Numbered from the stretch's first letter, positions 37,158 through 49,085 are shown. The stretch: DNA of 64,000 nucleotides from Vitellaria paradoxa (GCA_019916065.1 CM034243.1:2666001-2730000); one strand, 5' to 3'. Numbers and translations: made by a program. The notes: a model not told the origin generated them from the sequence alone.

Positions 37158-39288
37158 ATCAATTATCTATGTTGTTGATTGACGAAGGGAGCGGATGGTA
37201 CCACGCGCCCTCGTCAACGTATTTCCCCGGAAAGAGTATTCACCGTGGGTCCGCTTTTGTAGGATGCTTGTCTTCTTTTTTCTATTTTCTTTTCTTTTTC
37301 TTTAAAGAAAATATCTCTAAAAATTTTGATCATTATTTTTATTTATTTATTTAGTGAATTACCCCTATGGCTAGATTGGATGCCCCTCTGAATTATATTA
37401 TCATAACTTTTTTTATTTTATTAAAATTTAATTTTTATATTTGATATTTATATTCACAAAAAAAAATTAAATTTTAGTAAAAAATTACCATATAAGACAA
37501 TAAAAGGCCAGAAAAAAAAAAAAGAAAAAATTACCTAATGATTTCCAAATCCTTTGCCCCAACTCATAATTGTCTTTGTGCGAGCGCAAATATATGTATA
37601 ATTTAATTTATGTTAAAATATTTTATTTTCAAAATTAATTTAACAAATTTTGTTACTGACCCACAGTGACTATTTAGTAACTTTTTTTTTTTTTGGGGCG
37701 CTTGGGAAAGAAAAAATTAATTTTTTAATAGTTAATTTTTTTATTAATTTGATATTTTTATTTGTCAATGTTAAAAAGAAATTTAAAATTAAAAAAAAAA
37801 TAAATTTCGTAATTTAAAAAAAAATTAAAAGCTAATTTTACCAAACGAGCTACTAGCAATTAAAAATGATAAATATATATTTTTATTAATTTTTTTCATT
37901 TTTTGTTACTTTTTTTTTCATTAAAATTATTATAAAGTGAAAAAAAATTAATAAAAAGTACAACTATCTCCATCTATTTCACGTTTGGTTAATAAAATTT
38001 TAAATAAATGTAAATCGAAACTTTAAATTTGTAAAAAAAATAAAAATTACTTTGAGCTTGGCAGGTGTGCTGATGTTGACCTTGACATGTGTTCAGCAAA
38101 AGTAAATTCTCTCGTCGTGGAACTTTCTTCAAAAATCCACTGAGTTCTTCTCGGCCACGTTTGGGGTCAATACAAAAAAAAAAAATATAAAATTTTATAA
38201 ATTTTCACAAACAAAAATATGGGATAATAAAATTTAAAATTTTTATTCATTAACTCTAAGGGATTAGATGGAATGGTCTTAAACTGGAACTTAAGGAATT
38301 ATCACCTCAAAGTCTTAAATTCAAGTCTCCTCTCTAGCAAAAACTTGAAGCCAGCCTTCTGGACGTAAAGCGTAGTAAAAGTTGATAGAACGGGTCTCCT
38401 TGACTAGACGAATCGTATCCAGTTCTTGTGTGTGGATCCGACTCTCCACTGCTATGCGAGTTCGCGATTTACCGCTGCACATATTGAGGGGCCGGTATGT
38501 GTAGCAAAACCAAAAGAGATTCACTCTCTTGAGATTTGGCCTAAGGAGTAAATATCTCGAGATCAAATCCTTTTAAAAAAAATGTATATTCACTGCACAA
38601 AATCGAGATATTAACTTTTACCATTTTATACAATTCCAAAATTGACCACATGAATCGGGGCGGGCTCCGCTTTTAGTGTCCGGCATTAGCATTTTTGTTT
38701 TGTGTTTTTTTTTTTAAATTGCTGAAATTTATCTCTCACATTTTAAGTTTTTTTTTTTTAATTTAAAAAGACACAAATGTTAAATTAGTAAAAATTAAAA
38801 AGTTAACTATTAAAAAAATAATTTTTTTCCTAAAAACCAAAAAAAAAAAAAAAATAGAGATTCAGTATGTGGCCGGTGTATAATATACTGAACTACGGTC
38901 CATTGTCAAATTTTAGCAATTAGATTTTCGTGAAAAAAAAAAAATCAAACGGCTCTCATAAATTTAATTTTTGTTTCTTTCACTCTCTCTTATCGATCCT
39001 CTCTCTCATCTCAGATTTTGTTAACATTTAATACTATTTTTTAAATTATGATTTTTTAATTAATATAAATTTAAATTATTTTAAAAAATAAAAATAATAA
39101 GCAAGTAACTAAAAATAATTAAAAAATATACAATCAAATTGTCCTTCGTGGAATGAAAAGGGATTTCCCAATAATTCAAAGCCCAATCTCGGAGAGGCAG
39201 ACCGGCCCATATTTATTGGAGATGCAATCATGTTACACGTGCGACTTTTGAAATGCTGTCGGTTCTCAAGACAGCGTCTTTAATTTTA
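37158..39288. other. Intergenic AT-rich DNA, possible SINE-like insert
   Basis: No gene. At about 38265-38582 a GC-richer patch ends in an A-run. It includes an RNA-polymerase-III B-box-like ATTCAAGTC and could be a SINE, but no matching A box or target duplication was found. The rest is AT-rich filler. Confidence 0.35.
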
Positions 39289-39502
39289 GAGTAAATTATA
39301 CTTAGATTTCTTTAATATTTGAGTAATTATGCTTGACCCATTAACATTTAAAATTAACAAATATCTTCTTATTTTGAAATGTTGCTAACCTGTGACCCCC
39401 TCTTCGTTAATCTGCAGTTAGAGTTTGGTTAAAATGATTACGTTAGCCAAAATATTCTTTTAGTATACCAATTTTACCCCTTCACTTATATATATAAACA
39501 TT

Positions 39503-39696
39503 TTGGAGTTCCTACGGACTGTTTGGGAAGCAACGAATGAGTCCGTCAAGGTCGTCGGAGCCACGGATACTGTCGACCATGGAAAGGTCAGGAAGACCAT
39601 CAGCCTCTTTCTCTCTCTCTCTCTCTTTCCCCTCAGCTTAAAAAACTATTTTCGATTCCTTTGCTCCTTCCCCTCTACCACTCCAATTTGTCGTTT

Positions 39697-39727
<31 letters not shown>

Positions 39728-40020
39728 ATAACAGTACAGATATCTATTTTGTGGTTGATTGAAAAAATCAAGGGTTTTGGGTGTTGAGATAGCTTTAAAA
39801 GATTTGGTATTTTTTTTCCTTCACTTTTTGACACTACTCTGTCAATTTCTTTATCTTTCGTTACTTCCAAGTTGAAAAGTTGATCAGAGTAAAAATTTTA
39901 TTTAGAAGAAAAAATTGGTAAATGACCCACCCTCACTCAATCCTTCTCCCCCCGTGTCGCCAGCAATTGCCGACGAGGGGCTTTGTCGCCACTCAGGTTG
40001 AACGCTCCGACTCTTGATGA
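39503..40020 (+). other. GC-richer patch inside the MULE, possible captured sequence
   Basis: Two short parts (about 39505-39605 and 39945-40020) are clearly less AT-rich than the rest of the element. The first opens a frame reading FLRTVWEATNESVKVVG before dissolving into CT repeats. Capture of host gene fragments is common in MULEs, but I recognise no source gene and the frame is short. Confidence 0.25.
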
Positions 40021-40176
40021 TTAATCCCTGAGATTTTGACAAACATACTTTTCAATTGATAGTGTTTTGTTACTTTTGTAATTTGAGCTTTTCAAGTCAA
40101 TAGGTTTAGTAAAAATTTGATTTTAATTTTGCAGAGAAAGAATTTTAGAGAGAAAAATTTTTTATTTTGCTTTCCA

Positions 40177-40760
40177 GTATTGTTTTAAAAACAGGACCGA
40201 ACCGGCTGGTTCAACCGGTTGAACCGAGAACTGGTTTAAGAAACGGTTCGGTTAACCAGTAAAACCCGGTGGGATCTTGAACCGGCCAAAAATCGGTGAC
40301 CCATCGGTTCAACCGGTGAACCGATGTCGGTTGAATCGGGTTATTTTTTTTTTATTTTTTTAAATGATAAAATTAATACGCACCAACCTATAATCGAACA
40401 TGTGTCTATTTTGTATTAAAGTACTATTATTTAACTGAACCACTAATGCTTGTTGTTTCTTATTTTTACTTGATTTTACTTATATAAGATATTAGTTTTA
40501 AGTGATTTTATTTTACAACACATTTTATTGATATTTTTTATCAGTAAAACGAAACAAAGTAGAAGAATATGTGAAAAATATAAGTTTTAAAATTTATTAT
40601 ATTATTTTAACATATTTTTATATTTTATTTATATATTTAAATATATTTATGACGTCAAGGTTCAACTCCGGTTTAATTCTGGTTGAACCGAAGGTTGAAC
40701 CACTAACCCGTGACCCAGTCGCTCTTCCGGTTCGATGAATGATCCGGTTTTTAAAACATT
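40177..40760. mobile_element. hAT-type MITE nested in the MULE
   Basis: The left end GTATTGTTTTAAAAACAGGA pairs with the right end CCGGTTTTTAAAACATT in reverse. Flanks are GCTTTCCA (40169-40176) and GCTTTTCA (40761-40768), an 8-bp target duplication with one mismatch, the hAT signature. The subterminal regions are rich in GGTTCAACCGG and AACCGG motifs in both orientations, as in many hAT non-autonomous elements. The AT-rich middle has no coding capacity. Confidence 0.8.
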
Positions 40761-42065
40761 GCTTTTCAAGGAAAAAATATTTGTTATTTTATTTTAATTT
40801 TTTTAATTTTTAGTTCTCTCCAAAATACGAAAACCAATGTGGATGATGGGGAGTTCTCTCTAAAATTGGAAATGGTTGACCTCTATAGTTTGGTAATGTA
40901 ATTTATTTACAGTAATTAATTTTATTTAAATAAAACATATAATTTTATTAAAAATATAAAATTAATTAAATTTAATAATTTGTATTTAAAATTTATTTGA
41001 CTAATTAATTTAATAAAATATATTTAAATTAATTAATTTAATGTTATACAATATTTATTTTTAATAAATAACATAAATTAATAATAATTTATAATTAAAT
41101 TTAATAAAATTAAAATAATTTAATAAAACAAACCATTTTAATAATAATTATTAGTTTAATAGTAGTTTAATTTTAATAAAATAAATATTTTAATATGTAC
41201 TTATTATAAATTTTTATTTTTACACAAATAAATATTCTAATTTGTAATTATTATTAATTTTAATATTTTAATCATAAATTATTATTTTAATTTTAATAAA
41301 ATAAATTATTATAAATTATTGAGAAGGGAAAGCTGAGAGAGAGAGAGAGAACTATGCGCTTAAAGAAACAGAAAATAAAAGTTATAGGCATAAACATTCT
41401 TACAATACAATATAAATGAAGTGAGCAACCAAATTAACAGAGGCGGGTCAGCGATTAGCAACATTTCAAAATAAGGAGAGTATTTGTCAATTTTAAATAT
41501 TGAGAAATCTAGGTGTAATTACCCAAATATTGAGGGGTCTATGTATAATTTATCTTTAATTTTATTTTGTCTAATAAATACAATCTAGGTATCCAGTGTA
41601 AATGATTGTTAAATTATTGCGACCCCGAACAATTTATTATGTTTAGTTGTCATTGGGAACAGTAAGTGAATTGCAACGTTTATATGAAATTTCAATTATT
41701 TTAGTTTAATCTAAAATAGAACGTACAATCCTTGAATATCTGAAATTATCGAAGTAAAGATTAGTTTCTTATCATTCAATGAGCATCTTATATTTCATAA
41801 AAATTGAGGGCAATATAATCTTTACGTAAGGGCCATCTTTTCTAATTTTTGGGCATTAAGATACGTTTTAAGTACAGATGATTATCATAAGAGATTCCCA
41901 ACATATCATAAGATTCCCGTTCTTGAAAATCTACACTTTTCCAAACTCAGAAAACAGACGAAATTCGAGGATTCCTTCTTGTAGCAAATACTCCAAAGAA
42001 TTTAAATGGGAAATTCGTATTGTTGGTCTTTTGTACGTGTGTGTTCAAAAATTGAATTGAAATGA

Positions 42066-42592
42066 GGGGCTCCAGTGCTGTAACGAAAAAATTTACTGTA
42101 AGGGTTGTAGTAAAAAATAAAAAGTTGAGATTTGTTTGTATTTAATTCAATAGTTATAATTTATTCTAATTAAATTATTTTCAAAATAAAATTTAAAGTT
42201 TAAAAAGTTAATGTGGAACGTCAAATGTTACATGTTATTAAAGTACAAATAAATTTCGGCCATTCATTTTTTACTATAACTCCTGTAGTGAATTTTTTCA
42301 CTGCAACCCCTGAAACTCAAAATGAGTTGTGTTCCAGGGGTTGCAATTAGAAAATTCACTAGAGGGACTGCAGTGGAAAATATGATTGAGATTTGTATGT
42401 ATTTAATCCAATAGTTTCAATTTGATTTAAGTAAAATTATTTTCAAAATAAAAATGAAAGTTTTAAAAATTTTGATTGGAGCATAATCAATACAAAATAT
42501 CAAAGGTTACATGTCATTAAAATGTAAATCAATCTCAACTTTTCATTTTTCCATTGCAGTCTTTGCCGTGAATTTTTTCACTGCAACGCCCT
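42066..42592. mobile_element. Tandem pair of MITEs with long inverted ends
   Basis: Two copies, about 42066-42310 and 42337-42592, are in the same orientation. Each has inverted ends of about 45 bp of the type AGGGGTTGCAGTGAAAAAAT / TCACTGCAACCCC. Shared interior blocks include TTGAGATTTGT-TGTATTTAAT, AATTATTTTCAAAATAAAA and TTACATGT-ATTAAA-T. The 26-bp spacer (GAAACTCAAAATGAGTT) recurs in altered form after the second copy, so the unit was duplicated together with its flank. A third end of the same family lies near 16200-16240 (CAGTGAATTTTTTTACTACA). Confidence 0.75.
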
Positions 42593-43146
42593 AGAAACTA
42601 AATGAGTTTAAAAACTAAATTATTTTTTTAGTGCTAAAATAAAAAACATTTAATAATTGAGGATAACTTTGTCACTTCACATTTTAAAAAGAGCTACTCT
42701 ATTCATGTCGTTGTCAAATACCACAACAAATTAAAAAATTTACAATTTCACAAATTTGAAATTATATATGGGATAGTAATTTTTAATTGTATCTAATAAA
42801 TTGATTTTATATTATGTTATTTATGTACATATATATAGAGTAGAAATGGAAAATGGACTAAGTTAGGCTTGACTAGGCTCTGACTAGCAGCAAGTTGACT
42901 CGTCTCCCCTCCGAGTTGGGTTAAGCTAGGGCTAGAAAAATTCGTTCCTAACTCACTTGATTAAGCCTTTTTAATATTTTACCAAGTGAGAAAAATAGAT
43001 TGACAGAACTAGACAATAGGTCGAGTTACAGATCGACTCATATTGTACAGAAGATAATCAATAAGCGGGACATGTGCCGACTCATCCCATTTACATCACT
43101 AATATAGAGTAGGTTGTTACTCTCCCATTTATTTATTTAATATCTC
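42593..43146. other. Intergenic, unclassified
   Basis: No gene. A less AT-rich patch at about 42840-43090 (GACTAAGTTAGGCTTGACTA and similar) looks like part of a dispersed repeat but shows no ends I can define. Confidence 0.4.
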
Positions 43147-46100
43147 TAATACAGTTATGCCTTTTGAAAGTTAAAAGAATTATATACACACTTTGCCAAA
43201 TATATCTCCTAGCCCTCACTTTTTACTAATTTGTTTATTTGATTTTTCCCCTTTGGTATAATTTTTTGTACTTCCATCTCCTTTTGTACACTCAACTAAG
43301 CATCTGGGATCATCATAGTTTTCAATTTTTCACACACCTATAGATATATCTGTATATATAGTTGTTCTTATAAATTACCAATGTTACTTAAATACTGCTT
43401 TAGTGATTGAGGTCTTAATTTCTTTTGATCACGGTACTATATTTTTCATTCTATTAATATTTAGCTTTTTTTTTTTTTTGGTTATGTTGGTTTGTTTAAT
43501 GGCGCAATTAAATAAGTGACATTTAGAAAATATTTCATTATATGCAAACTCGTAGCTATACCTAACAAGGCAAATTTTGTTATTTAGTGTTTGTTTGGAG
43601 TACCCAAATTAGTTTAAAAAAATAAAAAACAAAACAAACGGTTTTATTTGACAAAATTTGATATGTTATTGAAAAAGTTGAAAAAATTAGAGAAAATTTA
43701 AAAAAATTGAAGGCAGTAGTAGAAAATTTGAGACAAAAAATGTATAAATGCTCTAATACATTTATACCTTTTGAAAATTAAAAGAATTATATACACAATT
43801 TGCCAATTTTATTTCATAAGACTTTTTACTAACTTTTTTTTATTTAATTTTTTTCCCCTTTGGTGTAATTTTATTTTATTTTATTTTTTTGGTACTTCCA
43901 TCTCTTTTTATAGACTCGACTAAACATCTACAATCATCAAAGTTTTCAACTTTTCATACACCTGTAAATATATATATGTATATGTATAATTGTTCTTGTA
44001 AATTATCAACGATCTGTAAATATTGCTTTGATTGAGATCTTAGTTTTGCTTGATTGTGGTACTATAGTTTCCTTCTATTAATATTTAGCATTTTTTTTTT
44101 TAGTTTTTTATGAAAATATTCCTTAAACTATCCTTATTTTTTTATTTGGTTCTCAAATTATCAAATACATTTATTACATCATTAAACTATCCAATTTTAT
44201 TCTATTTGATCTGAATACTAACTCCATCCATTAACTTTAACGGAATTGGATACTTTAAGAAGCGTTTGATAGTTTGAGAATGAAATAGGAAAAATAGTGA
44301 TAATTTGAGAGAAATTTTTATAAAACTCTCGTTAAATTGAAGGCTCATTTGTAAAATATATGATTTTTCTTTTTTGTTTATCTTCAATGGTATTTGTTTT
44401 TAATTTTTTATTTACAGTTGTTATTTTTTTGAAATAAAAATAAATTCATGTTTGGTAATATAATTTTGTTTACGGTGATTAAATTTATTTTAAAAAAATA
44501 TTTAATTTTATTATTTTTTATAAAATTAACTAAATTTAATAAAATATATGTAAGCTAATAAATTTAATATTATATATTATTTTTAATAATAATTAATTTT
44601 AATGGATTATATTAATAAATAACATAATTTACTAATAAATTAATATTTTATTTATTAAAATTAATTTGATTTAATAACAATATTTAAATAAAATAAATGA
44701 TTTTAAGAGATAATTATTACTTATTAAAAAATTTTAATTTAATAAAACGAATTATTTTAATAATAAACTATTATTTTAACAATAATATTAATCTAATAAA
44801 TAAATTGTTTTAATATCTAATTATCATTAATTTTAATTTTTCTAAAATAAGTTATTTTAATATGCAATTATTATTTATTAAAACATAATTATAATCTAAT
44901 AAAATAAAGTATTATTTTATTCATAATTAATTTAATTTCAATAAAAATAATATTTTAATATGTAATTATTATTTTTAAATAATACTTTTAGTTTAATAAA
45001 ACAAATCGTTTTAATCATAAATAGTTACTTTAATTTTAATAAAATAAATCATTATAATGATATGTTATTTATTAAGAATGATTTTAGTTTAATAAAATAT
45101 TCAAATAAAATAATTAATTTTAATATAATGTAAAAAAATGAATAAAGTGTTAAAATTGAAAATTATTTATAAAAGAATGAGTTTTTTATTAAAATAGTAA
45201 TCAAATATCATTCTTTTTTTTATTTAGTATTCAAACTATTAAACACACCTATTATATTATCGAACTATCCAATTTTATTCTATTTGGTCCGAACACTAAT
45301 CTTATCTTTAACTTCAATGAATCGAGTTAATGTATAGACCAAATGAAACGGAATTAAATAGTTCGAGAATATAATAGGTACGTTTGATAGTTTGATAATC
45401 AAATAAAAAAAAGATAAATAGTTTAAGGATATTTTCATAAAAAATTCTTTTTTTTGTTATGTCAGTTTGGTCAATGGTATTATTAAATAAGAAACACTTG
45501 GGAAATTTTTTTTTTTTTGTAATTAAGAGTATTTGGATTAATAGGAAACGATGTACATTATCTAAGGCGCATACCCTCGAACACTTGAAAAATATTCTAT
45601 TGCATGCAAACTCATAGCAACACCTGACAAGGTAGATTGCTTATTTAGTAACCGTTTGGAGCACCAAAAAGAGTTTAAAAAAACAAAAAATAATTAAATT
45701 GGAGAAGTTTGGTGTATTATTTAAAAAGTTAGAAAAAAGTTAATGAATGTTAGAAAATTTGGAGAAAATTAGATAAATTTTGAGAAAAAAGGTATAAATG
45801 CTCTAATACATTTTCACCATACATGTTTTGCCAATTTTATCTCATAACCCTTACTTTTTATTATTTATTTATTTGTTTGTTTGTTCTATAATGTAATCAT
45901 TTTACTTTGTCTCCTTTTATAGACAAAACAAAGCATCTATAATCATCATAATTTTTAACTTTTCACACACCTATAATTATATTTGTATATATGGAGTTGT
46001 TCTTATAAATCACCAATGTTACATAAATATTACTTGAGTGATTGAGATCTTAATTCTATTTGATCATGGTACTATTTTTTTCCTTCCATTACTATTTAGC

Positions 46101-46210
46101 ATTTTTCTTGTTATGTCAGTTTGGTTAATGGCATAATTAAATAAGCAATGGTTAGAAAATATTTCGCTGCATGTAAACTCACAGCAATACCTAGCAAGAC
46201 AAATTTTGTT
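43147..46210 (+). repeat. Three tandem copies of a 0.4-0.7-kb unit
   Basis: Copy 1 runs about 43147-43748, copy 2 begins 43751, and copy 3 runs about 45798-46210. All start CTCTAATACA-TT and share TTTCACACACCTATA (with variants), TATATAGTTGTTCTTATAAAT, TGATTGAG-TCTTAATT, ATTAATATTTAGC, GGTTATGT-GGTTTG-TTAATGGC and CAAACTC-TAGC-A-ACCT-ACAAGGCA. Copy 2 is split by an inserted element (about 44103-45447), after which its second half resumes at about 45448. Confidence 0.8.
44103..45447. mobile_element. MULE-like element inserted in the second tandem copy
   Basis: Inverted ends of about 105 bp: the left reads GTTTTTTATGAAAATATTCC-TTAAACTATCC and the right, in reverse, GAATTTTTTATGAAAATATC-CTTAAACTAT. 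Both continue with ATTTG-TTCTCAAA, AACTATC-AATTTTATTCTATTTG and GGTC/GATC. The uninterrupted neighbouring copies show the empty site, so the insertion is directly demonstrated. Flanks are T-runs, so the target duplication cannot be measured. Its AT-rich core (about 44480-45130, dense in TTTAATAAAATA and TAATTATTA) resembles the core of the 39289-41554 element. Confidence 0.75.
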
Positions 46211-46296
46211 ATCTATAATAATATAAAGGTAGCGTCATAATTAAGGTAACATATGATTTGATTTGATGTTATACTAAAATTTAAATTTGTCCCTCG

Positions 46297-46690
46297 CATT
46301 AGCTCGGGTGATTTGTGGGTATACTCTCCATGTGCATAAGGAGTAGCGTACATATTTCCGGTTCAGCTATCGGCTACACAGTTCATTAAAAATTATAATA
46401 AATCGATGTGGATTCCGTCTTATTAAAAAAAAAATTTAATTGTATCGTAGGTTGTCAATTAGAAATGGTAATTGAATCAAACTGAATCAATGTCACATTA
46501 GTCCGGGTGGCTTGTGGGTATACTTTCTATGTGCATAAGGGGTAGCGTACATATTTCCGGTTTAGCTATCGGTTACACAGTTCGTTAAAAATTATAATAA
46601 ATCGATGTGGATTCCGTCTTATTAAAAAAAAAATTTAAATTGAATCGTAGGTCGTGAATTATAAATGGTAATTGAATCAAACTGAATCAA
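46297..46690 (+). repeat. 200-bp tandem duplication, SINE-like unit
   Basis: Two adjacent copies of about 200 bp are highly similar: CATTAG-TC/CTCGGGTG, TGTGGGTATACT, ATGTGCATAAGG-GTAGCG, TACATATTTCCGGTT-AGCTA, TAATAAATCGATGTGGATT, CCGTCTTATT, an A-run, then GGTAATTGAATCAAACTGAA. The internal A-run after a GC-richer head is reminiscent of a SINE, but no polymerase III boxes are convincing. Confidence 0.75.
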
Positions 46691-47164
46691 TGATTTTGAC
46701 TCATATGAGATTAGTTTGATGATTTTTTTTATTTTTATTTCAATTGGTTCTTGTCTTATATATATTATCAAATAAAAAAAATCAAGTTTTAATAAAAATC
46801 ATACTATACATTACGAATAACTTGTTTATTAAATGATTATGATCAAATTACACCATAAATTTTGAAAAAAAAAAAAGAATTTTAATACTAGAGTGATTTT
46901 TGTTTCCATAAGAATTAGGGTGGACATTGGGCAGATCGGTCTCAAAATTAATTTATTATTCACTGGGCTTAAATTTGAATTCAAAGCCGGTCCATTTAAG
47001 CTAATTTAGGATTAAAACTAATTTTTTATATAAAAACCCGTTCTTTACAATAATATACAAGTAAAATATATATGTAAATATACAAAATACATAAAAATAT
47101 ATAATTTTCATTTTTTGACCAGGCCAGGTTGTCTTTGGACTCTTTACCCAATCCTAAGCCTTAA

Positions 47165-47462
47165 GGTAGTATTTGATTTACTTTTCTAATTTTTATTTTT
47201 CGTGTTTATTTTATGTATTAAAAATCTTAAAATGAGGAAACAGAATATATTATATTTTTCTTACGTTGAGATTTTTCTTATTTTTTATTAAAAACTCTTA
47301 AAACGACTTTTTGTCAATTTTCATTTTATACGTAAATCTATTTTCTATTTTTTGAAAATAAATTTTAAAAACATAAGTAACTAAATGAGTTTTGAACTGT
47401 TTTCTTTATTTTTAAAAGTGTAAAATAAAAATTAAAAAATAAAAAATAAAGCAAATGACACC
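47165..47462. mobile_element. Tourist/PIF-Harbinger-type MITE
   Basis: 298 bp with inverted ends GGTAGTATTTGATTTACTTTT and, in reverse from the right, GGTGTCATTTGCTTTATTTTT. Flanked on both sides by TAA (47162-47164 and 47463-47465), the 3-bp target duplication typical of this superfamily. The AT-rich interior is dominated by TTTTATTTTT runs. Confidence 0.75.
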
Positions 47463-48560
47463 TAATCAGTGTGGCCTAGGCACTTTTGTCCACCCCTAAT
47501 CAAAGCAGTGCATATAATATAAATGGATAACTAGTTTATTAAATAATTATTAACACGATATCATATAATTAATCATCTTTCATGTAGATCGAATTGAGAA
47601 TATTTCATTTCGAATGAAATGAAATAAAATAAAAAAAAATTATAACACTCCATTGTAGAAAGAAATAATTTTTACTCGTATGATGGAGTGCAAGATTTTT
47701 TTATTTTTAAAATCTAAATGTTGTTTTTCTTTTTATATATATATATATATATATGTTTGTGTATCATATTATTCCGTACAAATTATACGCGTATATATAG
47801 GCAGATATATTATTTATCGAAATTAATATAAATATGGATTTTGGAAGTTTCTAAAATTTATTAAAATAATTGAAAACCACGTGTATTATGCTGACAATTG
47901 AGAGTAATGCTACGTTTACAATACTTTTCTCCAATATTGTTTTACAACATAAAAAAAGAATTGGTCATGACCAGTATAGTGTAAAAATATACCGGTTGTT
48001 ATTAATATAATATAAAAAAATATTAGAGAGAGAGTGTAAAAATATCGAGTGATGTGATATATTGATCTAAAACGACATCGTTTTTAACGTTGTAAAACAG
48101 TATTGAAAAAAAAAATATTGTAAATGTAACATTTTTCGGCAATTAAACGGGTTAATGGCACCGCTGAAGCATGCATATGGCCCGCACCGGAAAGACGTTA
48201 CGCTCTAGGGGCCCACTAGGCCAGATACATTCGCGGGCGTTACGTGAGGAGTAGTAATCAGCTGCGCTCAACTCTAATTTGTATTTTTGAGAGTGAATTG
48301 GATGGGAACTCTGAAGCTACGTCATCAACTCACCCGTTCACGTGCCGTGCGCGTGGATCTTACGTTGACCCTCCTAAATTGAAATGGTGATTTAATCATG
48401 CTCGTTTGAAGCACAAAAATATCTTAAAATTTTTTTAATTTTTTTCACACCAAAAATTTTTAGTTTTTTTTAATTTTCTTAAATTTTTACTAACTTTTTA
48501 CTATTTTTTTTCAATTGTCTCAAAATTCTTCAATTTTTTTAGAAACATACTGGAGAGAGA
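47463..48560. other. Intergenic with a GC-rich island
   Basis: No gene. About 48150-48380 stands out from the AT-rich background and contains CACGTGCCGTGCGCGTGG, TACGTGAGGAG and TTACGTTGACC, that is, G-box/ABRE-type ACGT cores. It may be a promoter remnant or part of an undefined transposon; no reading frame follows it. Confidence 0.4.
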
Positions 48561-48563
48561 TAT

Positions 48564-49085
48564 TGGACACATGGCATGCATCCATCTCGAACACATAACG
48601 TCAAATCAGACACGTGATGTGTATCCGAAGCGAGGACAAGTTGGAGGTTGGAGGGGCGCTCCCTTTCGTGTCACATTAATGAAGGGGTATAAAGAGCATG
48701 TCAACATTCACTGCTGATTACAGTTCTAGTCACGTCTGTACCGACTCTACGGTGTGACTCTATCTATCGCCGCTCCGTTACTTATGATGATCAAACATGG
48801 ATGATATGTGCCAGAGAACCTATAAATACATAAGGAATGAAGGAGAAATGTAAGCACAATTTACTTGAAAAAACTCTACCAAGTTATTCTTGAATTTTCC
48901 ATCTTCTATATATATTTTAACTTGACCATCGGAGAAGAGTTCGGTCGAATAACGCCCGACCGATAATTTTTGTTCCAGGGTTTGAACCACAGATTGAGAA
49001 ACTCGAAACACCAATGTTATCAGACTCTTATTCGACCATGTTAGAAGTATCTCTGAATCTGGTCGGATACGTCGGTAGAAGAAAT
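48564..49085 (+). mobile_element. Possible solo LTR (Ty3/gypsy Tat/Ogre-like)
   Basis: A GC-richer block beginning TGGACACATGGCATG has a TATA box (CCTATAAATAC, about 48819-48829) about 260 bp in, followed by an A-rich leader. It then has TTGACCATCGGAGAAG with a run of CG-containing bases, the typical sequence just after the R region in Tat-lineage LTRs. No partner LTR or internal region is present, and no target duplication could be fixed. Confidence 0.35.

Larger units (their letters stand above)
39289..41554. mobile_element. MULE-like non-autonomous DNA transposon
   Basis: Terminal inverted repeats of roughly 120 bp: the left arm starts GAGTAAATTATAC and includes AACAAATATCTTCTTATTTT and GAAATGTTGCTAA; the right arm (about 41436-41554) holds the reverse complements and ends GTATAATTTATC. 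Both sides are flanked by the identical 10-mer TTTAATTTTA (39279-39288 and 41555-41564), a target duplication of the size made by Mutator-like elements. No transposase is visible, so the element is non-autonomous. The interior holds a GC-richer, possibly captured patch (about 39503-40020), a nested hAT-type MITE, and an AT-rich core (about 40900-41330). Confidence 0.85.

Noticed and set aside
38321..38566. An 81-codon minus-strand frame
   Set aside because: It coincides with a GC-richer, possibly SINE-derived patch; no protein family is recognisable and there is no supporting gene structure.
39503..39787. A 94-codon frame as a real small gene
   Set aside because: It turns into CT and TA simple repeats after about 35 codons and lies inside a MULE-like element; at most a captured fragment.
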